A stretch of 6,904 nt of DNA, taken from positions 1 through 6,904 of the forward strand of contig BNWW01000089.1 in assembly GCA_025999115.1 (NCBI GenBank). Reading direction: 5' to 3'. Source of the DNA: Bacteroidia bacterium. GTDB taxonomy: Bacteria; Bacteroidota; Bacteroidia; Bacteroidales; Azobacteroidaceae. Below are positions 1-4,861 of the stretch, in pieces. Both the position numbers and the translations under genes were made by a program. Position 1 is the stretch's first letter. Each line of letters begins with the position of its first letter. The notes under the pieces are model-generated. The model saw only the letters and a program-made list of their open reading frames with translations. It was not told the origin of the DNA and made no database searches.

Positions 1-361
1 CAATGATGATTTTTACCAATATATAATAATCCAATCCCAACAATCGTATTCCGCCGTACATCCCTACTTCCGTTAATCCTAATCCAATAACTCCAATAAT
101 CGTAAAAATGATAAATGAGCGTACCGGATGCTGTTTGGCTTTTTCATCAATGTGTTTAAATACAAATAGAGAGGACAAAATATAATTATAAATCAAACCG
201 GCAATAAAACCGATTGCTGTTGCGATTAACACTCCTGTTTCTTCCAAACTATAAAATACATAAGTTTGAACTAAAAAAAGAATCCCGGTGTCAATTATAA
301 ACGCCGATCCGCCGACTAGTACATATCTAAAAAATTCAAATGCGATGCCTTTTATATTCAT
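1..361 (-). CDS. GtrA-family membrane protein, 3' end beyond left edge
   Basis: This frame is open from an ATG at 359-361 to the left edge and gives 120 residues with no stop. The protein begins MNIKGIAFEFFRYVLVGGSA, followed by IDTGILFLV and then GLIYNYILSSLFVFK. The FFRYVLVGG opening, the I-D pair in the first helix and the NY...FVFK motif after the second helix are hallmarks of the GtrA family. Four hydrophobic segments fit the small four-helix GtrA fold, at roughly residues 10-32, 42-64, 82-100 and from 112 to the edge. Family members are usually about 130-150 residues, so only a short tail should be missing. GtrA proteins are thought to move lipid-linked sugars across the inner membrane, or otherwise assist glycosylation of surface polymers; the substrate cannot be read here. 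The start lies inside the end of the upstream glycosyltransferase gene (26 bp overlap), which suggests translational coupling and a shared pathway. The family call is firm; the role is inferred. Confidence 0.88.
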   Translation of the reverse strand, partial: MNIKGIAFEFFRYVLVGGSAFIIDTGILFLVQTYVFYSLEETGVLIATAIGFIAGLIYNYILSSLFVFKHIDEKAKQHPVRSFIIFTIIGVIGLGLTEVGMYGGIRLLGLDYYILVKIII

Positions 362-1502
362 TTTCAAATAAATTTATCCACTGATTCATGATTTTATCTT
401 CTTGGTAATCCAACGACATTTGTTTCGCCCGTTTGCCCATGGTTTTACGCAACTCTTCCGATTCCATCAAGGTGCAAACTTTTTCTGCAAATAGTTTTTT
501 GTTTCCGGCAGGAACTAAATATCCGTTTTCTCCGTCTGTAATCACGTCTTTAGGTCCGCAAGGAGCGTCGAAGGCAACCAAAGGCAATCCGCAGGACATC
601 GCTTCCGTTAATACCAATCCGAATGCTTCCAAATAGCGGGATGAAAAAAGCAAAATCGAATGTTCCATCAATTGAGCATGAATATCTTTTACCGGATCCT
701 GAATGGTTATAACCGATTCCAGACCTTGTTGATGAATCAAGTCGAGTAGAAATTGCTTTTGATTGCCGCTTCCGAAAATAGAAAGTGTCCAATCCGGACG
801 CTGTTGGAAAACGGTTTGCCAAATTTCGATTAATTGGTCAAATCCTTTTTCATAAACTAATCGCCCGATCGCAATCGCCCGTTTCGGTTGCAACGTGGCC
901 GATTGGGAAGGGATAAAGAGAAGCGGATTGGGAATGACCGATATGTTCTTTTGATTTTTCCAAAACGATTTTTCTTCGGATGTCAAAACAACCAAACGGG
1001 AAAGTTGCATACATTTGGTTTTAAATGTATATGTCCGCCATTTTGCCACCAAGTTAGGAATAAAAGCGTTTGAAAGTTTACGCGCCATCAGTTGTCGATA
1101 ATTTCCGGTAAAGTGCAATTCGCCGGTCTTGATGCTTCCGTCTTTCAACCGGTTGATAAAACCGATATCCCATCCTCCCAAAGTGGAGATGGTTATATCC
1201 GGTCGAATCTCCATCAGCAAACGGCTGATTTGTTTTTTGTAGGCTCTTACTTTTCCCCAACGGGAAATCAACTTTTGGAGATAGGATTCCTGACCGAACC
1301 GGTCGATGAAATTAATATCCAAATGATACAAATGGATTTTATCGGAGATAGGATAAAAAACGGGGCGTCCCATCTGGTCGGCCGTAATAATCGAAACGTC
1401 ATATCCCACCTTTTCCGCCAGATAATTCGCTTTGATAGATACTACTCGCTCCATTCCGCCGGAATTGAAAAGCCCGCCCGGTAATAAATAGACAATTTTC
1501 AT
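336..1502 (-). CDS. GT4-type glycosyltransferase (GT-B fold)
   Basis: This is a 388-residue glycosyltransferase, a normal length for family GT4 (retaining, nucleotide-sugar donor, cytoplasmic or peripheral at the inner membrane). The N-terminal Rossmann domain opens with MKIVYLLPGG and the glycine-rich SGGMERV at residues 15-20, which usually lies near the acceptor and donor phosphate. The C-terminal domain begins at AIGRLVYEKG (about 211-220), where the R and K commonly bind the donor diphosphate. The EX7E motif is present as E292 and E300 in EAFGLVLTE, followed by AMSCGLPLVAFD. I chose the ATG at 1500-1502 because the fold starts there. An in-frame ATG at 1529 would add nine residues (MIFNSFTNT) with no family counterpart and would begin only about 10 bp after the preceding gene's stop. 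The gene lies 37 bp downstream of the Wzy-like gene and overlaps the GtrA gene by 26 bp, so it probably adds a sugar to a surface polysaccharide or its lipid-linked precursor. Donor and acceptor sugars cannot be deduced. Confidence 0.93.
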   Translation of the reverse strand: MKIVYLLPGGLFNSGGMERVVSIKANYLAEKVGYDVSIITADQMGRPVFYPISDKIHLYHLDINFIDRFGQESYLQKLISRWGKVRAYKKQISRLLMEIRPDITISTLGGWDIGFINRLKDGSIKTGELHFTGNYRQLMARKLSNAFIPNLVAKWRTYTFKTKCMQLSRLVVLTSEEKSFWKNQKNISVIPNPLLFIPSQSATLQPKRAIAIGRLVYEKGFDQLIEIWQTVFQQRPDWTLSIFGSGNQKQFLLDLIHQQGLESVITIQDPVKDIHAQLMEHSILLFSSRYLEAFGLVLTEAMSCGLPLVAFDAPCGPKDVITDGENGYLVPAGNKKLFAEKVCTLMESEELRKTMGKRAKQMSLDYQEDKIMNQWINLFENEYKRHRI

Positions 1503-1539
1503 GGTATTTGTAAACGAATTAAAAATCATAATATAGAAC

Positions 1540-2835
1540 TTAACTCTCTAAATTTTCTGTTGTATAATACTTGATCAAATAACTTGCTCCCATAAAAAAC
1601 AGTACCGTTTCTACACTATGAATGGTGCCTATGGTAGGCGCTTTATAATGTAAAATAAACAGATAAAGAAATAAAACCAAAAAACAGAATGCATCTTGTT
1701 TCGTACTTTTGGAACGAACGCCTCCGGCTACGGTCAACGGACTTATAAAATACAACGCTTGATAAATAATTAAACAAATAAGCCAGAGAATCCCTCCGAA
1801 AACAATCGAATTAACATATCCTGCATCCGATCCGCCGTGGCGTGAACTGTCGTATGCCGAAGGAAGACCTTCTCCTTTCAACAAAATGTCGTCTTCTATG
1901 TAAAACCAGTGATTTTTTTGCAAATCATCGGTAGAACTGGTAGATAAGGAACCTGTTTCTTCGTAATTGTAATAAAACTCAAAGGCAAAAGGGAAAACAT
2001 CTTCGATGAGCGATTGTTGTATTTTTGCCGGAAAGATAAGGTAAAACAAAAGAAGTAACAGCGTAAATACGACACCTAATTTCCATATCGTATTCATGAG
2101 CGCTTTCTTTTTTTCAAACAAATAAAAGAGGTAATAGGCAAGTCCGCAAAAAAATCCGATAAAGCCGGTTCTTCCGGAGAGCATAATGCCGGTCATTATC
2201 AAAAGGATGACGACAAAACTTTTATAACCGGTCAGATACGTTTGATTTTCTTCCAATTGTAACCGGAAAAATAAAATACAGACAAGACCGTAGGTAGCAG
2301 GAAGTTCGAAAAAAATACTTCCACATAAAGCATATCCTCTGAATATATCAATATTCCGTTCGGGGTCGTTGATGAAAGCTTGGAATTCCGGTCCGTGAAT
2401 AGTCATGATAAGTTCTCCTACCGGTTCAAATATATAGCCACATAAATGAATAAACCCTTGCAAAGCAAAGGTATAGCATAAAAGGACAATGGTTTCCTCA
2501 AAAGCATGGCGTTTGTTCTCAATCAATAATGGAAGTGCATACACTAATGCTATTAGCATAAGCAAGATGATGCAAAAGCGCTTAAAAATCACATTTTCTA
2601 AATATGATTCATGTAAAAAAGGAATTATATAAGCCAAGAAAATCATGCACGCCGTTCCAATCAAAATAACGGCATTATACCGCAATGGAAAATAAGTGAG
2701 GGGAATCGACCGGCGAATAAAGATGTAATATATCGACACTAAAACGATGGCGACAAATACCGAATTATACAATCCCGGTATCCGAAAATTGAATACAATC
2801 AAGAAAAGGATAACAATTTTGAAAAAGTTTTTCAT
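1540..2835 (-). CDS. Wzy-like O-antigen/capsule polymerase, polytopic membrane protein
   Basis: This 431-residue protein is very hydrophobic, with about 11-12 predicted membrane helices (roughly residues 5-20, 24-40, 53-72, 84-105, 113-133, 172-192, 205-220, 222-240, 250-268, 340-365, 381-396, 407-422). A long hydrophilic loop at about 270-338 is probably periplasmic. SGRTGFIG at 220-227 and GSDAGYVNSIVFGG at 335-348 match the pattern of O-antigen polymerase and ligase proteins: a short S-G-R-T/S motif before a helix, and an S-D-x-G-Y motif after the large loop. Wzy enzymes join lipid-linked repeat units at the periplasmic face. A WaaL-type ligase, or another member of the same superfamily, is the main alternative, because primary sequence separates these poorly. 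The start is the ATG at 2833-2835, where a basic residue and a helix follow directly. The in-frame ATG at 2955 lies inside the rpsJ terminator and upstream of this gene's promoter, so it cannot be the start on that transcript. The gene is visibly AT-richer than the SusD gene. Confidence 0.8.
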   Translation of the reverse strand: MKNFFKIVILFLIVFNFRIPGLYNSVFVAIVLVSIYYIFIRRSIPLTYFPLRYNAVILIGTACMIFLAYIIPFLHESYLENVIFKRFCIILLMLIALVYALPLLIENKRHAFEETIVLLCYTFALQGFIHLCGYIFEPVGELIMTIHGPEFQAFINDPERNIDIFRGYALCGSIFFELPATYGLVCILFFRLQLEENQTYLTGYKSFVVILLIMTGIMLSGRTGFIGFFCGLAYYLFYLFEKKKALMNTIWKLGVVFTLLLLLFYLIFPAKIQQSLIEDVFPFAFEFYYNYEETGSLSTSSTDDLQKNHWFYIEDDILLKGEGLPSAYDSSRHGGSDAGYVNSIVFGGILWLICLIIYQALYFISPLTVAGGVRSKSTKQDAFCFLVLFLYLFILHYKAPTIGTIHSVETVLFFMGASYLIKYYTTENLES

Positions 2836-2837
2836 AT

Positions 2838-2864
2838 TCACTGATTGTTTTTGATATAAATCAT
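2838..2864 (-). other. Possible 8-codon leader ORF before the Wzy-like gene
   Basis: In the predicted leader of the Wzy-like transcript an ATG at 2862-2864 opens a reading frame MIYIKNNQ that ends with TGA at 2838-2840. The Wzy-like start codon follows 2 nt later, in a different frame. Such spacing could let terminating ribosomes reinitiate at the main start. An ORF this short is also expected by chance in AT-rich leader sequence, and nothing else supports its translation. Confidence 0.22.
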
Positions 2865-2891
2865 TGCGTTGATAACATCTGAATTTCTCTG

Positions 2892-2922
2892 CAAAGATAG
2901 TAGAAAAAGGTAAAACTACAAA
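2892..2922 (-). promoter_or_regulatory. Bacteroidota-type promoter for the surface-glycan operon
   Basis: Read on the minus strand, a -33 TTTG (2919-2922) is followed after 19 bp by TATCTTTG (2892-2899), a full match to the Bacteroidota -7 consensus TAnnTTTG. Transcription should start near 2885, giving a leader of about 50 nt before the Wzy-like ATG at 2835. The site lies directly downstream of the rpsJ terminator, so the two transcription units appear separate. It is probably recognised by the primary sigma factor of this phylum. Confidence 0.78.
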
Positions 2923-2960
2923 ATAATAAAAACCGCAATGTGGGTTGAATAACATTGCGG
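2921..2960 (-). terminator. Intrinsic terminator of rpsJ
   Basis: Perfect 8-bp inverted repeat CCGCAATG (2933-2940) and CATTGCGG (2953-2960) with a 12-nt loop. On the minus strand the stem is followed directly by TTTTTATTATTT. It begins 29 nt after the rpsJ stop codon. The stem plus T-rich tract is a textbook rho-independent terminator for leftward transcription. On the plus strand the following sequence is only weakly T-rich and no gene reads that way. Confidence 0.88.
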
Positions 2961-2989
2961 CTAATTTTATAACAACAAAAATTGTTTGC

Positions 2990-3301
2990 TTATACTTTGA
3001 TTTCCACTTCCACTCCGCTCGGCAAATCCAATTTCATCAAAGCATCCACCGTTTTGGTGGTTGATGTGTAGATGTCGATCAAACGTTTGTAAGCTGCCAA
3101 CTCAAATTGCTCGCGCGATTTTTTGTTTACGAACGTCGAACGGTTTACCGTGAAAATACGTTTGTGTGTCGGCAGAGGAATCGGACCGCTTACGAAATCG
3201 GCGGTGCCTTTCACTGTTTTCACAATCTTTTCGGCGGATTTATCCACCAAATTGTAGTCGTAGGACTTCAATTTAATTCTGATTTTTTGGCTCGAACTCA
3301 T
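2990..3301 (-). CDS. rpsJ: 30S ribosomal protein S10 (NusE)
   Basis: A 103-residue protein, full length for bacterial S10 (about 100-105). It assembles into the head of the 30S subunit and, as NusE with NusB, takes part in transcription antitermination and coupling. Diagnostic stretches are [18 protein letters not shown] (6-23), the near-universal GPIPLPT (39-45) followed by HKRIFTV, then [11 protein letters not shown] and [19 protein letters not shown] at the C-terminus. The start is ATG at 3299-3301; the additional serines after Met1 are compatible with known S10 N-termini. Where most bacteria have a T-G-A before VSGPIPLPT, this protein has T33-A34-D35-F36, an unusual change in a conserved loop. 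The gene is flanked by its own promoter and terminator and by unrelated genes, rather than by fusA and rplC as is usual. It may be the organism's only S10, relocated, or a second copy; the window cannot decide. The coding sequence shows no sign of decay. Confidence 0.97.
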   Translation of the reverse strand: MSSSQKIRIKLKSYDYNLVDKSAEKIVKTVKGTADFVSGPIPLPTHKRIFTVNRSTFVNKKSREQFELAAYKRLIDIYTSTTKTVDALMKLDLPSGVEVEIKV

Positions 3302-3339
3302 TTTTTTAATTTTATTGTTTAATTGAATTTATTAATATG

Positions 3340-3371
3340 TTTTTAGAAAAGAGCCATTTTCTCTCTAAAAA
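3340..3371 (-). promoter_or_regulatory. Inverted repeat in the rpsJ 5' leader, start-proximal
   Basis: Perfect 8-bp arms TTTTTAGA (3340-3347) and TCTAAAAA (3364-3371) enclose a short inner GAG/CTC pairing (3351-3353 with 3361-3363). A competing 6-bp pairing, AGAAAA (3345-3350) with TTTTCT (3357-3362), shares bases with the outer arm, so two conformations are possible. It lies about 40-70 nt upstream of the rpsJ start and has no T-tract after it, so it is not an attenuator-type terminator. The arms are AT-rich and the stem may be weak. A regulatory role is inferred only from position and symmetry. Confidence 0.4.
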
Positions 3372-3378
3372 CCGGTTT

Positions 3379-3400
3379 CGTTTCGCTTATTCGCAAAACG
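3379..3400 (-). promoter_or_regulatory. Inverted repeat at the 5' end of the rpsJ transcript
   Basis: CGTTTCGC (3379-3386) pairs with GCAAAACG read as its opposite arm (3393-3400): seven of eight positions match and the loop is 6 nt. It begins within a few bases of the predicted transcription start, so it would form a 5'-terminal stem-loop. Such a stem could stabilise the mRNA or serve as a binding site for a protein. Whether S10 or any other ribosomal protein binds it is unknown. Confidence 0.4.
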
Positions 3401-3404
3401 GCTG

Positions 3405-3434
3405 CAAATTTAGGAATAATTTTTGAGAAACAAA
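3405..3434 (-). promoter_or_regulatory. Bacteroidota-type promoter for rpsJ
   Basis: On the minus strand a -33 TTTG (3431-3434) is separated by 18 bp from TAAATTTG (3405-3412), a match to the -7 consensus TAnnTTTG. The predicted start near 3398 gives a leader of roughly 95-100 nt before the rpsJ ATG, long for a ribosomal protein gene with no upstream cistron. Together with the upstream and downstream hairpins it defines rpsJ as its own transcription unit. Confidence 0.72.
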
Positions 3435-3457
3435 GGATACGTTTTGCTTTTTTTCGT

Positions 3458-3496
3458 AAAATACCCTACCTTTCCAATTTATATAGAGAGATAGGG
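3458..3496 (-). terminator. Probable terminator of the SusCD operon
   Basis: On the minus strand CCCTATCTCTC (3486-3496) can pair with GAAAGGTAGGG (3464-3474): 11 positions with one G-U wobble and one A-C mismatch, and an 11-nt loop. It is followed by TATTTTACG, a short T-rich run. It starts 28 nt past the stop codon of the DUF1566 lipoprotein and ends about 30 bp upstream of the rpsJ -33 box. The T-run is weaker than that of the rpsJ terminator, so termination may be incomplete and some read-through into rpsJ is possible. Confidence 0.6.
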
Positions 3497-3524
3497 CATT
3501 GTGAATGATTTTATGTGTCTAAAA

Positions 3525-4838
3525 TTAATTTAGAACAACATGTCTAAACGGTCTGATATTGTGTGGCTGATACTGCGATGTATTGGCGTATTTACGGTTG
3601 GCTTCCGGTCTTTCGGCCATATACATATTCACGTGGGCGGATGAAGAAGTGGAACTCCAATATTTCACATCCAAATTATTGAAACCACCGATGAGGTCGC
3701 GTTGATCAACGAAAGCAAGCAGTTCGTCGATATTCGGCAAAAACCAGTCATCCAGTCCGTTATAAACATAATTATCGATGATTTTGGCAGCGTATTTGCC
3801 TCCGCTCGGATCCAGTGCATCGTATGCTTTGATGATGGCAGCCGTGTTTTCCGGTCCGGTTTTTGAGAAACTTCCCGGTACTTGCGGGCCACTCTCTCCG
3901 TTGGGATAACGACCGGAGAATGTGAGCCATGTAGGATAATCTTCCGGAGCGGCAATGAGGACCCGCCGGCCATTGTTCAAAATCTGAGTAACAACACCTC
4001 CGCGATAATATTCTCCTGCAACAGGCGCCGACGCTTGTTTGAAGGTAATACCGTCAATGAAAACATTGGCTGAATTGTAAGTAATCACGGAATCGCCGCT
4101 TGCAATAGACTTGGTAACGCTTGTCAAAAATTCCCATTTGAAATTGTAGATTCCCGGATCCAATACGGCTGCGTGTTTCACCCACTTGGTCGCCGACAGA
4201 TTGATAATTTTACCTACTACGTTGTCGTTGACATAAAATTTCAATACACCGGCGCCTTTGACGTAAAACTCGAGGTAGCCATTAGCGGTACCCGTCGCTT
4301 TGCTTGTCTGAATGGTTGCTCCATTTGTAGTGGTGGTAAAGGAGTACGTGTCGTTTTGTTTGTCGGTGGTAGTGGCCGTCCATCCCGATGTAGTCCATTT
4401 GGCGGGCAATTTTCCGTCGGAGAAACTCACTTCGTTAGGACCTTCATCGCTTCCCAGAACGGCGATGGCCAATTCCCGTACAATCGTGGTATCTGCGAAA
4501 TTCGCTTCAGCCTTGATCGAGTGTCCTCCGCGAGTGAGTTTGGAAGCTGCAATGGAGAAGGTGTAGGGGGCTGCGGTTTTCGTGCCTTCTACTGCGTTGT
4601 CGAAGTACAGTTTTACTTCTTTCGCACTTCCTTGAACGTCGATGGTAATGCTGGCGGATTCGCCTACGCTATAGTCCGTTTTTCCCCCTTGTGGAGTGAT
4701 TGCGATAGAAAGTTCCTCCGGCTCCCCTGTCGGTTCTTCTACGGGCGGTTCTATGATATCTTCGTTGTTGTTCTCATTGCAAGCGCCAGTGAGCAGCAGG
4801 GCGAGAATAGCTGTTGAGAATAAAAAAAACTTTTTCAT
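3525..4838 (-). CDS. Surface lipoprotein with Ig-like and DUF1566-like domains
   Basis: A 437-residue predicted lipoprotein. Residues 1-20 are a type II signal peptide (MKKFFLF, a hydrophobic core, then LTGAC with the lipidated Cys20). An acidic, proline-rich tether follows (about 21-42); early acidic residues after the cysteine fit surface display in Bacteroidota. Residues about 42-128 look like a bacterial Ig-like beta-sandwich ending in RELAIAVLGS. Residues about 136-268 form a second beta-rich region, possibly a jelly-roll binding module, that I cannot place in a named family. Residues about 277-435 match DUF1566, with GGVVTQIL, DDWFLP (363-368), YWSST (393-397) and NIRPFR (427-432); this domain is related to C-type-lectin-like folds. 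The start at 4836-4838 is preferred over the ATG four codons upstream because the signal peptide begins there. It lies 23 bp after the SusD stop, where SusE/SusF-type binding proteins often sit. A role in glycan or protein binding is inferred; no catalytic motif is visible. Confidence 0.85.
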   Translation of the reverse strand: MKKFFLFSTAILALLLTGACNENNNEDIIEPPVEEPTGEPEELSIAITPQGGKTDYSVGESASITIDVQGSAKEVKLYFDNAVEGTKTAAPYTFSIAASKLTRGGHSIKAEANFADTTIVRELAIAVLGSDEGPNEVSFSDGKLPAKWTTSGWTATTTDKQNDTYSFTTTTNGATIQTSKATGTANGYLEFYVKGAGVLKFYVNDNVVGKIINLSATKWVKHAAVLDPGIYNFKWEFLTSVTKSIASGDSVITYNSANVFIDGITFKQASAPVAGEYYRGGVVTQILNNGRRVLIAAPEDYPTWLTFSGRYPNGESGPQVPGSFSKTGPENTAAIIKAYDALDPSGGKYAAKIIDNYVYNGLDDWFLPNIDELLAFVDQRDLIGGFNNLDVKYWSSTSSSAHVNMYMAERPEANRKYANTSQYQPHNIRPFRHVVLN

Positions 4839-4861
4839 TTTGATATACAATTTAATGAATT

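Noticed and set aside
1092..1484. A 130-codon open frame on the plus strand within the glycosyltransferase gene
   Set aside because: It lies wholly opposite the N-terminal half of a well-supported GT4 gene and has no recognisable domain, so it is a shadow frame.
2836..2955. A 40-codon N-terminal extension of the Wzy-like protein from an ATG at 2955
   Set aside because: This ATG falls inside the rpsJ terminator stem and upstream of the consensus promoter at 2892-2922. The added residues have no family character, while the ATG at 2835 leads directly into the first membrane helix.
3343..3357. A four-codon ATG-to-TAA frame (MALF) in the rpsJ leader
   Set aside because: It is too short to distinguish from chance and is explained by the inverted repeat in which it lies.
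3369..3378. AACCGGTT palindromes, here and at 1147-1156 and 6602-6609, considered as a repeated operator
   Set aside because: The copies lie in unrelated settings: the rpsJ leader, the interior of a coding region and a SusC stop codon. The flanking sequence is not shared, so chance recurrence of a short palindrome is the simpler explanation.
4173..4817. A 214-codon open frame on the plus strand, antisense to the lipoprotein gene
   Set aside because: It is entirely antisense to a gene with a clear signal peptide and domains. Its translation is rich in Phe, Gly, Val and Cys without a recognisable motif, as expected from the complement of a Thr/Ser/Asn-rich coding region. No plus-strand promoter is evident.
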